Shown here: one piece after another, positions 9,491 through 17,940 of the stretch
Numbering within the stretch: the stretch's first letter is position 1
Layout: the number at the start of each line of letters is the position of its first letter
Assembly (NCBI GenBank): GCA_016841525.1
Contig: JAENYZ010000004.1
Location: forward strand, 248,001 to 312,000
DNA: 64,000 nt
Direction of reading: 5' to 3'
DNA from: Anaerolineaceae bacterium
Lineage (GTDB): Bacteria > Chloroflexota > Anaerolineae > Anaerolineales > Anaerolineaceae
Notes under the pieces: model-generated
The model's database searches: none
The model's input: the letters and a program-made list of their open reading frames with translations, nothing else
What the model was told of the DNA's origin: nothing
Position numbers and translations under genes: made by a program

Positions 9491-10047
9491 AATCTTTATT
9501 TTAACATGAGTTGCGCTGTTAACCAAAACATTCCATGGGATTCAACAAAATCAATTAGGAAGTAAATTTTTCTCCGACCTTATACGCACTTTCCACAAAG
9601 GTCTTCATTAATTTAAATTTTATTGTATAATTAGTTTCAAGAATTAAGTCGAAAGACTTATTTGAAAAGAAAATATGTTCATCTGCCGCTCTGTAAATTG
9701 CAGTTGCGGTCAAGATATCAAAAAGAATCGTACGAAAATTTTTCGCCGGCATCCTGCCTGGCATTATTATTACCGATGACATTTATGCTGAAGGGTAAAG
9801 GTAATACTGATATAGAAATAATACCTGAGCTCAATCAAGATCAGTGTCAAACAACGAGTACAGGAAAGAAATGGTCAATTTTTCAACGTAATTTTTCTTC
9901 GACCATTCAAATTTGTTTATCCATTGAACTTTATGGATAAGCAAAGCGATCCTATACATGATTTAAGCCAATAAGGAATTCTTGTAGATATTACGGCCGT
10001 AGCTGCTTGGGCATTGCTACGGCTGTCTTTATTTTAAGGTTAAATTG
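9491..10047. other. Intergenic region upstream of recX
   Basis: This is about 550 bases without a supportable gene. Two overlapping ORFs on opposite strands (9555-9782 and 9662-9940) have no family likeness or ribosome-binding site. The only structured element is the terminator-like hairpin at 9993-10034. Divergent promoters for recX and the minus-strand membrane protein must lie here, but no unambiguous -35/-10 pair was found. Confidence 0.5.
9993..10034 (+). terminator. Terminator-like hairpin just before recX
   Basis: Arms ACGGCCGTAGC (9993-10003) and GCTACGGCTGT (10016-10026) pair at 10 of 11 positions with one wobble, and CTTTATTTT follows. This is a classic intrinsic terminator on the plus strand, but no plus-strand gene precedes it. 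It may end an unseen small RNA or act as an attenuator in the recX leader. Confidence 0.65.
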
Positions 10048-10731
10048 ATGGAACGGGAAATTACAGCCATAAAGGCGCAAAAAAGAAACCCGCAGCGGGT
10101 CAATATTTATCTCGATGGCGAATTCGCCTTCGGACTCTCGCGGTTTGTCGCTGGCTGGTTGGAAACTGGACGCAAATTAAATGAAGTGGATTTAAAAAGA
10201 CTCCAAGAACAGGATACTTACGAGGTGGCTTTTCAAAAGGCTTTGCAGTTTATCAGCCACCGCCCGCGATCCGTTGATGAAACCAGAAAACGCTTGTCGG
10301 AGAAAGGGTTCAGCGATGAGGTGGTCGAATCCACCTTACAAAAATTGCTGGACAAACATTACCTTGATGATCTCGATTTTGCTCGACAATGGATTGAGAA
10401 CAGAAATGAATTCCGACCACGCGGTGACAGGCTGTTAACGTACGAACTCCGTCTCAAAGGGGTGGCAGACAAAGAGATAACACAGGCACTTGATAAATTC
10501 AGCGGCGATGAGAACGACTTAGCATATAAAGCCGGCATAAAAAAAGCTAAGAAATGTCGCCAGGAGACCAAATTCGATTTCCAGAAAAAAGTCGGCGGTT
10601 TCTTAAGTCGCCGGGGATTTCACTACGGTATTGTAAAACCAACAGTGGAACGCCTCTGGGAAGAATTTGGGGCAGCTGAAGGGTCAACGCGCCTGGACGA
10701 TACTGGAAAATGGAGCGAAATTAATGAATAA
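10048..10731 (+). CDS. recX: Regulatory protein RecX
   Basis: RecX binds RecA filaments and modulates recombination. The 227-residue product has the repeated three-helix arrangement of the family, including ALQFISHRPRSVDETRKRL and the later YLDDLDFARQWIENR block, followed by RGDRLLTYELRLKGV. The start is ATG 10048, with AAGG (10036-10039) 8 bases upstream; a TTG one codon earlier is less likely. The gene's stop overlaps the start of rny by 8 bases, so the two are translationally coupled. recA itself is not in the window. Confidence 0.92.
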   Translation: MEREITAIKAQKRNPQRVNIYLDGEFAFGLSRFVAGWLETGRKLNEVDLKRLQEQDTYEVAFQKALQFISHRPRSVDETRKRLSEKGFSDEVVESTLQKLLDKHYLDDLDFARQWIENRNEFRPRGDRLLTYELRLKGVADKEITQALDKFSGDENDLAYKAGIKKAKKCRQETKFDFQKKVGGFLSRRGFHYGIVKPTVERLWEEFGAAEGSTRLDDTGKWSEINE

Positions 10732-12268
10732 CCCAATAAACAACCCAATAATTATAATCGTAATAAGTTTTATCGCGCTGGCACTGGGAGGGGGCATCGG
10801 ATACTTCATCAAACAAACCCTGGTGGAAAACAAACGGAAAGCGCAAAATCTAAAAGCCGACCACATCATTACCGAAGCACAGGAAAAAGCCCGTGAAATC
10901 CAATTAGAGGCAAAGGATGCTGCGCTTCAGATCACACAAAAGGCAGAAGAGGATATTAACCGCCGACGTGCTGAACTCAGCAGAGAGGATGATCGCCTGC
11001 AGAAACGGCGGGAAGAACTGGATCGACGTCTGGAAAAATACGAGGAACGCGAAAGCAGGCTCAATAAACGTCAATCCAGCATCGATAAACGTGCCAATGA
11101 AATCGACCAGAAATACGACGAGATCCTGGAAGAATTACAGCGCGTTGCCCAAATGACCACGGATGAAGCACGTGATGTGCTCCTGGCTGAAACCGAAAAG
11201 GAATCCAGGGCAGATATGGCTCGCATTATTCGACAGATCGAAAGCGAAGCCAGGGAAAAAGGCAATATGCGTGCACGAGAACTGATTGCCGATGCTATTC
11301 AGCGCGTTGCTTCAGAAAGAGTTGCTGAAGTGACCACCTCGGTTGTCAATCTGCCCAATGAAGAAATGAAAGGTCGAATTGTCGGTCGGAACGGTCGAAA
11401 CATCCGGGCATTTGAACAGGTCTCGGGTGTCGATGTGATCGTTGATGACACACCTGAAGCAGTCACCGTATCCTGTTTTGACTCCGTTCGACGTGAAGTC
11501 GCTCGACGAGCCTTGCAGCGGTTGGTAATTGACGGACGAATCCACCCTGCAAACATAGAGAAGATCCTAAATGAAGAAGAGGAACAGGTGATGGAAGATA
11601 TCGAAGAGGCGGGTGAACAGGCTGCCTATGATGCTGGTGTCGCCGGTTTGCACAGAGAGATCTTGAAAAAATTGGGGCGCCTGCAATTCAGGACCTCTTA
11701 CGGACAGAACCAGCTTGCACACGCCGTTGAAACCGCCAAAATTGCCAGCGTGATTGCAGCCGAGCTCGGTGCGAATGTCGAAATCGCAAAGGCGGGTGCG
11801 CTGCTGCACGATCTTGGCAAAGCCATGGATCACAACACCGAGGGAACCCACGCTCAAATCGGTGCAGAATTTGCCGCAAGGCATGGCGTCAACGACAAAG
11901 TTGTCAATATCATCGGATCCCACCATCACGAGGTCGAACAGGAATCTGTTGAGGCTGTGATTGTGGAAGCATCAGATGCAATATCCGGTGCACGACCCGG
12001 TGCTCGCCGGGAAGACCTGGAGCAGTACATCAAACGTCTTCGGTCTCTTGAAAACATCGCCAACAGCTACGAAGGCGTTGATCGCAGTTACGCTATCCAG
12101 GCTGGACGAGAAGTCCGCATCATTGTCAAACCGAACGAGATTGACGATGTGGAAGCCAATCGCATGGCAAAGAATATTGCCCAACAAATCGAAGAGACCA
12201 TGCAATACCCCGGGCAAATCCGCATCACGGTAATCCGCGAAAGCCGGGCGACAGAATACGCAAAATAA
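10724..12268 (+). CDS. rny: Ribonuclease Y
   Basis: This membrane-anchored endoribonuclease starts bulk mRNA decay. The 514-residue product shows all family parts in order: an N-terminal membrane helix (about 6-26), a long charged coiled coil (about 30-190, rich in Glu/Arg/Lys), a KH domain with GRIVGRNGRNIRAFE, and an HD domain with ETAKIASVIAAELGAN followed by ALLHDLGKAMD. The start is taken at ATG 10724, with GGAG upstream at 10712, because this gives the normal N-terminal anchor; a longer ORF from 10667 would put a polar stretch in front of it. It overlaps recX by 8 bases. Confidence 0.96.
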   Translation: MNNPINNPIIIIVISFIALALGGGIGYFIKQTLVENKRKAQNLKADHIITEAQEKAREIQLEAKDAALQITQKAEEDINRRRAELSREDDRLQKRREELDRRLEKYEERESRLNKRQSSIDKRANEIDQKYDEILEELQRVAQMTTDEARDVLLAETEKESRADMARIIRQIESEAREKGNMRARELIADAIQRVASERVAEVTTSVVNLPNEEMKGRIVGRNGRNIRAFEQVSGVDVIVDDTPEAVTVSCFDSVRREVARRALQRLVIDGRIHPANIEKILNEEEEQVMEDIEEAGEQAAYDAGVAGLHREILKKLGRLQFRTSYGQNQLAHAVETAKIASVIAAELGANVEIAKAGALLHDLGKAMDHNTEGTHAQIGAEFAARHGVNDKVVNIIGSHHHEVEQESVEAVIVEASDAISGARPGARREDLEQYIKRLRSLENIANSYEGVDRSYAIQAGREVRIIVKPNEIDDVEANRMAKNIAQQIEETMQYPGQIRITVIRESRATEYAK

Positions 12269-12688
12269 GATCAAAATAAATGACGAACCAACAGGCTGTC
12301 CACGCCGGGCAGCCTGGTTTGGTTAATGAAGGAACCAGGTATTGGAAATTAGGTACTAGGATTAGGTCAAAGTGAGTTGGGCTTGGTGAGTGGTTTTTGG
12401 GTATTTAGAAAATCCGTCATTCCGATAAGCTGAATAGATTCAAAGGTATCAGCTTAGTGCCATACGGCAGTAGCCGTAGTCTTGGAAGCGAAGAACTCTC
12501 AGAGAGTTTTTAATGGCCATCAGGTATGAGATAATAGTAAAAATTTTTCGTCATTGCAAGCGAAGCGAAGCAGTCTCTGAATGGCTAGGAAAAAATCATT
12601 TATAAATTTTGATCCAAGATTGAGTTTACTATTTAACACTCAATTATGAAACTTCCGCACTCACAAACATGCCCCGCAATCAAGAAAT
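12269..12688. repeat. Gene-free region with interspersed repeat fragments
   Basis: This is 420 bases between convergent genes. It contains a degenerate array of GGTATTGG/AATTAGG units (12337-12367), a 'CCGTCATTCC' segment (12413-12422), and a 'CGTCATTGCAAGCGAAGCGA' segment (12549-12568) that resembles a repeat scattered in many bacterial genomes. No ORF here is credible. Read as accumulated intergenic repeats. Confidence 0.5.
12292..12325 (+). terminator. Probable weak terminator of recX-rny
   Basis: CAGGCTG (12292-12298) pairs with CAGCCTG (12310-12316) around an 11-base loop, followed by the T-rich but interrupted GTTTGGTT. It is placed 24 bases after the rny stop. Confidence 0.5.
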
Positions 12689-13336
12689 TTAAGTCCACAA
12701 AAATGGGTTATGCGCTTTTTCGTAAGCTACAGTACTCTCGGGACCATGCCCTGGCAATAATCGTGTGTCATCCGGCAGATCAAAAACCTCCTGGCGAATG
12801 GAATCCATCAAAACTGACATTGCCCCCCCAGGCAAATCTGTCCTGCCAATACTCCCACGAAAGATCACATCGCCACAAAAAAGCACCCCAAGTGCATCAC
12901 AATAAAACATCACATGCCCAGGGCTGTGTCCGGGGGCGTGCCGAACTTCAACGATAGCTTCCCCATCCTTCTCCAAAGCCAGGATCATTCCCTGCTCAAA
13001 ATAGATCGATGCTGGCGGCGGTTGCGAAATCGACAGTCCAAACTTGCCTGCGCCGCCCTCCTGCTGATACCAATCCATATCATCAGGATGTAAGCCTATT
13101 GGCAAAGGTGGATCAAAAGCCCTGGCGAGTTGATTTACCCCACTGATGTGATCAAAATGAGCGTGGGTCAGCCAAATTTGCGTCAGTGCCCAGCCCCGCT
13201 CTTCCGCAGCTTCCAATAAAGCTTCGCTTCCATAACTCGGATCAATTGCGACAGCTTTGGTACTCTCATTATCGCCCAGCAAGTATGAATTATTGTCCAT
13301 CGGACCCAGGCTTACCTGCACAAATTCAAACTTCAT
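12689..13336 (-). CDS. MBL-fold metallo-hydrolase, glyoxalase II-like
   Basis: This 215-residue protein has the full metallo-beta-lactamase ligand set: THAHFDH (His-x-His-x-Asp-His), the GHSPGHV histidine, the CGDVIF aspartate, and LPGHGPEST. The family (YcbL/GloB-like) hydrolyses thioesters such as S-lactoylglutathione or related small-molecule esters; the true substrate is unknown. It is the last gene of a three-gene minus-strand group, with 15 bases to the upstream MFS gene. Confidence 0.9.
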   Translation of the reverse strand: MKFEFVQVSLGPMDNNSYLLGDNESTKAVAIDPSYGSEALLEAAEERGWALTQIWLTHAHFDHISGVNQLARAFDPPLPIGLHPDDMDWYQQEGGAGKFGLSISQPPPASIYFEQGMILALEKDGEAIVEVRHAPGHSPGHVMFYCDALGVLFCGDVIFRGSIGRTDLPGGAMSVLMDSIRQEVFDLPDDTRLLPGHGPESTVAYEKAHNPFLWT

Positions 13337-13351
13337 CTACCATCTCCACGT

Positions 13352-14500
13352 CTATTTTGCTAAATCCTGATTTTCTATGCGCTCAGGGTCAGTTTTTCTC
13401 ATCATTAAATAACTGAGGATCATCACAAAGATTAATACACCCATACTGATTGGATACAGCACAACAGGCCGCCAATTATAAATCCAACCCGCGATGACAG
13501 GTGCAAGCATGAAAGCCAGGGAATTCAAAGACTCAATCACACCAAAGGCAAACCCAACTTCAAACTCCCTTACCAGGGGTCTCGCCAGTGCAAGAGTCAT
13601 TGCCCGGCATAACCGATAACCACCAAGGAAGAAAAAAGCCGCGCCGTACCAAAAAATACCCCCGCCCAACCAGATCAATGACGAGAACAACAAGACCCCA
13701 AACTGCCCAACCATCATCGCCATATCTGCACGCAAATGACCAAAAACCAGCATCAAAACAGCGCTTCCCAATGCGCCCAAAGCCCCAAGTTGGCCAATCC
13801 TATTTATGGAGAGGCCACGTTGATTTTGCAGGAAATTGGCTGTCAGGGGCTGCGGGAGAAGGACAGCAAACATGATCAAAAAAATGATCAGCATCAAACC
13901 CACAAAAGCTTGATTCCGAAGGAAATGGATGTCCTCTGCTGAGCCTTTCTGATTATTTCTTTCTTGTTTACCAGCAAACATCACAATTACTGTTGATATT
14001 GTGAAAATCACTGCTGAGCCGTAATAAACCATCCGCAGGTTGAAGATCTCACCCACAATGCCGCCTACAAGGGGACCTAAAACCCCGCCTATGTTGTAAG
14101 TAGCAGACATGAAACTGACCGCTTTGCCAACAGACCACGATCCACGAGCTTCCTGTACATAGGAATTTAGCGGCGCCATCACTGAAGAAGTCAAACCATA
14201 TAGAAATAAACCGGCGACAAAATAGCCCAATGATGGGGCAAGCGCCATCATCCATGTGGCAGCAACCCCAGAAAACCAGGAAAACCACATTAATGGACGT
14301 CGTCCGAATTTATCCGCAAGTATGCCTGATGGAACCTGTGAGATTGCCATCACAAAACCGTTGATGCCAAGAATCGTACCGATCATAATCGGGTCAGCAC
14401 CAAACTGCTGAATATAGAGAGGTTGAAAAATGTAAAACATCCCCTCACCGAAGCCCCATGTGAGCATCGCTGCTGAGACAATTTTTAAATCACGCGTCAT
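13352..14500 (-). CDS. MFS transporter
   Basis: The 382-residue membrane protein has about twelve predicted helices and the major-facilitator signature between helices 2 and 3 (GILADKFGRRPLMWF). A second-half helix set follows a short polar loop with several Glu/Asn residues. It probably exports or imports a small molecule using a proton gradient. The gene begins 12 bases after the peptidase gene, suggesting one transcript. The substrate cannot be predicted. Confidence 0.9.
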   Translation of the reverse strand: MTRDLKIVSAAMLTWGFGEGMFYIFQPLYIQQFGADPIMIGTILGINGFVMAISQVPSGILADKFGRRPLMWFSWFSGVAATWMMALAPSLGYFVAGLFLYGLTSSVMAPLNSYVQEARGSWSVGKAVSFMSATYNIGGVLGPLVGGIVGEIFNLRMVYYGSAVIFTISTVIVMFAGKQERNNQKGSAEDIHFLRNQAFVGLMLIIFLIMFAVLLPQPLTANFLQNQRGLSINRIGQLGALGALGSAVLMLVFGHLRADMAMMVGQFGVLLFSSLIWLGGGIFWYGAAFFFLGGYRLCRAMTLALARPLVREFEVGFAFGVIESLNSLAFMLAPVIAGWIYNWRPVVLYPISMGVLIFVMILSYLMMRKTDPERIENQDLAK

Positions 14501-14512
14501 ACCTGCACCCGA

Positions 14513-15631
14513 TCAACCAATAAATTTTTCCAGGGGTAAAAGCTCACGCGGTAAATCCGTGAGCGACTCGAGCCCCGTTTCAGTAACAACCACGTCGTCT
14601 TCAATTCTAACGCCGCCTCTACCAGGCAGGTAAATTCCTGGCTCAATGGTAAAGCTCATCCCGATTTCCAGTATAGTTTTATTTTCATCAAATATATAAG
14701 GTGTCTCATGCGCTTCCATCCCCAGGCCATGCCCGGTCCGATGGATAAAGAAGTTACCGTATCCAGCTTCAGTGATCACCAATCGCGCAGCCCGATCTAC
14801 AGCGCCCGCCGCCAGCCCGGGTTTACCGGCACGGCGGCCAGCCCGGTTTGCCAACAGAACAATGTCGCCAATTTTGAGTAATTCTGGTTCTACCTCGCCA
14901 AAGGTGAAGGTACGGGTGATATCTGAAAAATAGCCTTCGAAACTGGCACCCCAATCAATCAACAGCAAATCACCCTTCTGCATCGCCCTGTCCGAGGGTA
15001 CAGCGTGCGGATTAGCAGTGTTTTCGCCGAGAGATACAATGGGTGAAAAAGGTAATTGATCATCGGACCCTGCCCGTAGAAGCTGTACAACAAGCTCATT
15101 GGCAATTTGCTTTTCCGTCATGCCTTCCTTTAGCAATTTCAAGGTTGCCAAAATTGCATTTTGCGCGATCTGCGCCGCCCGTCTCATTCTTGCAATTTCA
15201 CCGGATTCTTTTCTTATGCGCAGCCCATCAATAACTTTTCCGCCATCAACAAATTCAATGCCAGGCATCGCATTTTTTAGATAAGCCAGCTCCAAAAACC
15301 GCATGCGACCCGGTTCCACCCCCACAGGACCCTGGGACAAACCAAGCCATTCCACTGCCTGATCAAAAGCCGCCCGCCATGCTGCCGGGTCATCACCGTA
15401 AGTGAAAGCCTGAAATAACGGCGTCTCGCCTGGCAGCTTTGCTTTTTCGAGCCCGGGTAAAATCATGGCAGACATCCCGGAAACTGACACCAAAAGAACC
15501 GTGGGACGTTCCATCAGGTGAAACTCAAGACCCGTCAAATATCTCAAACTTGGTCCGGGGTTCAATGCCAGCCCTTCCAGGCTATGGATTTTCATCAAAG
15601 AAACCAACTTTTCCATTCGATCAGTATTCAT
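14513..15631 (-). CDS. Xaa-Pro aminopeptidase/dipeptidase, family M24
   Basis: This cytoplasmic metallopeptidase removes N-terminal residues next to proline. It has 372 residues, with a creatinase-like N-terminal domain (about 1-130) and a pita-bread catalytic domain. The five metal ligands are visible: Asp in LLIDWGASF, Asp in YFSDITRTF, His in HRTGHGLGMEAHE, Glu in FTIEPGIYLPG and Glu in VRIEDDVVV. The start ATG has GGAGG 6 bases upstream. It is the first gene of a group with the MFS transporter and the MBL hydrolase, consistent with peptide use. Confidence 0.95.
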   Translation of the reverse strand: MNTDRMEKLVSLMKIHSLEGLALNPGPSLRYLTGLEFHLMERPTVLLVSVSGMSAMILPGLEKAKLPGETPLFQAFTYGDDPAAWRAAFDQAVEWLGLSQGPVGVEPGRMRFLELAYLKNAMPGIEFVDGGKVIDGLRIRKESGEIARMRRAAQIAQNAILATLKLLKEGMTEKQIANELVVQLLRAGSDDQLPFSPIVSLGENTANPHAVPSDRAMQKGDLLLIDWGASFEGYFSDITRTFTFGEVEPELLKIGDIVLLANRAGRRAGKPGLAAGAVDRAARLVITEAGYGNFFIHRTGHGLGMEAHETPYIFDENKTILEIGMSFTIEPGIYLPGRGGVRIEDDVVVTETGLESLTDLPRELLPLEKFIG

Positions 15632-15682
15632 TGCACCTCCAAGGATAAATGATAGAAGAATTATACATGAGAGGATGAATCA

Positions 15683-15749
15683 GGAATTAGGCAATTAGGC
15701 AATTAGGCAATTAGGAAATTAGTGATTGGGCAATTAGGTAATTAGGATT
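15683..15749. repeat. Tandem array of an 8-base unit (GGCAATTA)
   Basis: Three perfect GGCAATTA copies (15690-15713) are flanked by GGAATTA and GGAAATTA, then one more perfect copy (15729-15736) and GGTAATTA (15737-15744). A degenerate array of the same kind on the other strand occupies 15811-15845 and another lies at 12337-12367. Confidence 0.75.
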
Positions 15750-15810
15750 TGTGGATTGCGGTTGTTATTTTGGACACTTTAATGTAAATCAGGACGGGTG
15801 ACGGTTCACT

Positions 15811-15845
15811 AATACCTGCCTCCCAATACCTGATTCCCAATTCCC
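15811..15845. repeat. Reverse-oriented degenerate array of the same repeat
   Basis: Units such as AATACCTG, CCCAATACC and CCCAATTCCC read on the other strand as GGTATTGGGAATCAGG variants, so this is an inverted partner of the array at 15683. The two arms could pair, but they are imperfect. Confidence 0.5.
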
Positions 15846-15861
15846 ATCCTTCCACAAACCC

Positions 15862-15889
15862 TTGACTCATCTCTCATTTATAATATAAT
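15862..15889 (+). promoter_or_regulatory. Sigma-70-type promoter for the cysteine leader and cysKE
   Basis: TTGACT (15862-15867) and TATAAT (15884-15889) are separated by 16 bases, a near-consensus pair. It predicts transcription from about 15896, some 30 bases before the leader-peptide ATG and 250 bases before cysK. Confidence 0.75.
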
Positions 15890-15925
15890 TATGATAGTTA
15901 TTATCTAATTCAATTGGAGAACTTT

Positions 15926-15964
15926 ATGCTTTACATTTGCTTGTGTCTGTGGCGGGGTCGATAG
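15926..15964 (+). CDS. Putative cysteine leader peptide (12 residues)
   Basis: The short frame reads MLYICLCLWRGR and then stops at TAG (15962-15964). It has a proper ribosome-binding site: GGAG at 15916-15919, 6 bases before the ATG. Two of twelve codons are Cys (TGC at 15938-15940 and TGT at 15944-15946), a high density for a rare amino acid, and the next gene makes cysteine. The stop codon falls inside the 5' side of a long hairpin. By analogy with trp/his-type leaders, ribosome stalling at the Cys codons when Cys-tRNA is scarce would change downstream folding. That the peptide is translated is inferred, not shown. Confidence 0.65.
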   Translation: MLYICLCLWRGR

Positions 15965-16043
15965 CCGCCGAACAGACGTCAACTCTTGAAAATTCAAGCC
16001 AGTCGATCTGGGCGGCGGACAGCCCCGCAATCTATTAATGCGG
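15952..16043 (+). promoter_or_regulatory. Leader RNA with mutually exclusive hairpins upstream of cysK
   Basis: A long helix is formed by GCGGGG (15952-15957) with CCCCGC (16023-16028), GCCGCC (15964-15969) with GGCGGC (16011-16016), CAGA (15973-15976) with TCTG (16007-16010), and an inner CTTGAA/TTCAAG hairpin (15985-15998). An alternative pairing, CCGCA (16025-16029) with TGCGG (16039-16043), cannot coexist with either the long helix or the terminator that follows. This is the layout of an antiterminator switch. Confidence 0.6.
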
Positions 16044-16065
16044 TGCGATGGTTTCGCTGCCTTTT
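16042..16065 (+). terminator. Attenuator terminator upstream of cysK
   Basis: GGTGCGA (16042-16048) pairs with TCGC and GCC (16054-16057 and 16059-16061, one bulged T) around a 5-base loop, and TTTT (16062-16065) follows. It lies between the leader peptide and cysK and shares bases 16042-16043 with the alternative antiterminator pairing. Confidence 0.55.
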
Positions 16066-16149
16066 ATGTTAACTCGACTGGCATTATGTTTTAAAACCCA
16101 TCCTCACCCAGTATCAGTAAAGATTTATGATGACCTGAATGGAGAAATA

Positions 16150-17079
16150 ATGAAGATTTATAACGATATTACAGAATTAATTGGGAACACACCGCTGGTT
16201 CGTCTTAACCGGATCAACCAGGGGGGCGCGGATGTCCTCTTAAAACTTGAGTATTTTAACCCTGCCCACAGCGTGAAAGACCGCATTGGTGTTGCGATGA
16301 TTGATGCAGCAGAGAAAGCCGGGAATTTAAAACCGGGCAGCATCATCGTTGAACCGACCAGCGGCAACACGGGCATAGCATTGGCATTTACAGCGGCCGC
16401 TCGCGGTTATGGCTGCGTGATCGTGATGCCTGAAAAAGTCAGCTATGAACGGAAGATGATGATGAAAGCCCTCGGGGCAGAATTGATCCTGACGCCCGGC
16501 GATGAAGGTATGGACGGCGCAATCGCCAGGGCTGAAGCATTGGTAAAATCTGACCCCCGCTATTTTATGCCCAATCAATTCACCAATCCCGCCAACCCTG
16601 AAATCCATCGCAAGACAACCGCCGAAGAAATCTGGCGTGACACCGACGGGAAGGTCGATATCCTCGTTGCCGGCATCGGTACGGGCGGAACGATTACAGG
16701 CACCGGCGAAGGGTTGAAAACACATAACCCCAAAATCCGGGTTGTTGCTGTTGAGCCGCAAGCAGCGCCTGTCCTTTCTGGCGGGGAAAAGGGTCCGCAC
16801 CCGATCATGGGAATTGGCGCAGGATTTATCCCTAAGGTTTTAAATACCAGCATTTACGATGAAATTATTACCGTCACCGGCGAAGATGCCTTTGACACCG
16901 CTCGCCAGCTGGCAGTACAGGAAGGACTGCCGGTTGGAATCTCCTCTGGGGCTGCTGCCTGGGCTGCCTTACAACTTTCAAAACGTCCTGAAAATAATGG
17001 GAAATTAATCGTGGTAATCATTCCCTCCTTTGCAGAACGCTATCTCAGCACGCCGCTCTTCGATGACTTGCGTGGTTAA
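16150..17079 (+). CDS. cysK: Cysteine synthase A (O-acetylserine sulfhydrylase)
   Basis: This PLP enzyme joins sulfide to O-acetylserine to give cysteine. The 309-residue product has [11 protein letters not shown] with the PLP lysine, the [10 protein letters not shown] substrate loop, and [14 protein letters not shown], which cradles the PLP phosphate; the C-terminal half contains the conserved PVGISSGAA motif. The start is ATG 16150 with GGAG 5 bases upstream, and the N-terminus [19 protein letters not shown] is typical. An in-frame ATG at 16048 lies inside the attenuator hairpin and is rejected. It is the first gene of cysKE, behind a long structured leader. Confidence 0.97.
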   Translation: MKIYNDITELIGNTPLVRLNRINQGGADVLLKLEYFNPAHSVKDRIGVAMIDAAEKAGNLKPGSIIVEPTSGNTGIALAFTAAARGYGCVIVMPEKVSYERKMMMKALGAELILTPGDEGMDGAIARAEALVKSDPRYFMPNQFTNPANPEIHRKTTAEEIWRDTDGKVDILVAGIGTGGTITGTGEGLKTHNPKIRVVAVEPQAAPVLSGGEKGPHPIMGIGAGFIPKVLNTSIYDEIITVTGEDAFDTARQLAVQEGLPVGISSGAAAWAALQLSKRPENNGKLIVVIIPSFAERYLSTPLFDDLRG

Positions 17080-17100
17080 TGGTTTGGAGAAAAAATTATT

Positions 17101-17862
17101 ATGGAACACACATCAAATCTTACTTTGACAAATAAAAGAAGTTACAAATCATCCAAAGAGATTGGATTATTCAAAATGATCCTTGAAGATATTCGCTGCG
17201 CGTTACATCGTGACCCGGCAGCACGCAACTGGTTCGAAGTACTGGTAAATTATGCTGGTTTGCATGCGATCTGGTTTTATCGCATCAGCCATTGGTTATG
17301 GAACAAAAAAATTCATTTGCTTGCACGCTCGTTATCCCAGTTTGCCCGATGGGTCACCGGTGTTGAAATTCATCCCGGGGCTAAAATCGGCAGACGGTTT
17401 TTCATCGATCACGGTATGGGCGTTGTGATCGGTGAGACCACAGAAATTGGTGATGATGTTACTTTTTACCATGGTGTCACCATGGGTGGTGTCAGCCTTG
17501 AAAAAGGCAAACGCCATCCGACCCTTGGGAACAAGGTGGTTGTTGGCGCTGGGGCAAAGGTGCTTGGCGCTATCGAAATCGGTGAAGGCAGCAGAATTGG
17601 TGCGAATGCCGTGGTGGTTAAATCAGTCCCGGCTGAATCCGTGGTTGTTGGCATTCCCGGTCAGATCGTCAAACGCAGTCACAAACGGGTCAGTGACGCA
17701 CCTGACCTGCACCATGACCTCTTACCAGACACGATCGGTTCAGCGCTACAGCAAGTGATGGCTCGACTTGATCGTCTGGAAGACCAGATGCACCTTCACG
17801 AAAATGGTCATATAAATATTGATGAAAATGGATATTGGGTTGGGTCTGATTTCAGTATTTAG
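17101..17862 (+). CDS. cysE: Serine O-acetyltransferase
   Basis: It acetylates serine with acetyl-CoA to make O-acetylserine, the substrate of the adjacent cysK. The protein has 253 residues: an N-terminal helical region ([17 protein letters not shown]), then a left-handed beta-helix of hexapeptide repeats with [28 protein letters not shown] and [18 protein letters not shown]. The C-terminal tail after the beta-helix is longer than in minimal forms and ends in Ile, as needed for binding CysK in the cysteine synthase complex. It starts 21 bases after cysK. The first ~25 residues are poorly conserved and a later start at 17176 is possible. Confidence 0.95.
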   Translation: MEHTSNLTLTNKRSYKSSKEIGLFKMILEDIRCALHRDPAARNWFEVLVNYAGLHAIWFYRISHWLWNKKIHLLARSLSQFARWVTGVEIHPGAKIGRRFFIDHGMGVVIGETTEIGDDVTFYHGVTMGGVSLEKGKRHPTLGNKVVVGAGAKVLGAIEIGEGSRIGANAVVVKSVPAESVVVGIPGQIVKRSHKRVSDAPDLHHDLLPDTIGSALQQVMARLDRLEDQMHLHENGHINIDENGYWVGSDFSI

Positions 17863-17877
17863 TTAGATAAAACAAAA

Positions 17878-17910
17878 AGATCCCTGCAAATTTGGATATC
17901 CCAGGGATCT
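17878..17910. terminator. Bidirectional terminator between cysE and the CMD gene
   Basis: AGATCCCTG (17878-17886) and CAGGGATCT (17902-17910) form a perfect 9-base stem. On the minus strand it is followed by TTTTTGTTTT, a strong T-tract that ends the peptidase operon; on the plus strand AATTATTTAATTTT follows and can end cysE. Confidence 0.85.
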
Positions 17911-17940
17911 AATTATTTAATTTTGAAATTGAGCCGAGAA

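Noticed and set aside
9555-9940. Two ORFs on opposite strands in the gap before recX
   Set aside because: They overlap each other, lack ribosome-binding sites and show no hydrophobic or repeated pattern; low-complexity AT-rich DNA is enough to explain them.
15926-16065. SAM or other known riboswitch upstream of cysK
   Set aside because: No conserved core of SAM-I, SAM-II or T-box elements was recognised. The short Cys-rich ORF and three competing hairpins fit a translation-coupled attenuator better, and no tRNA-binding T-box motif is present.
16048-16149. Upstream ATG at 16048 as the cysK start
   Set aside because: It lies inside the terminator stem, has no ribosome-binding site, and adds a 34-residue tail with no likeness to CysK. 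ATG 16150 with GGAG is clearly better.
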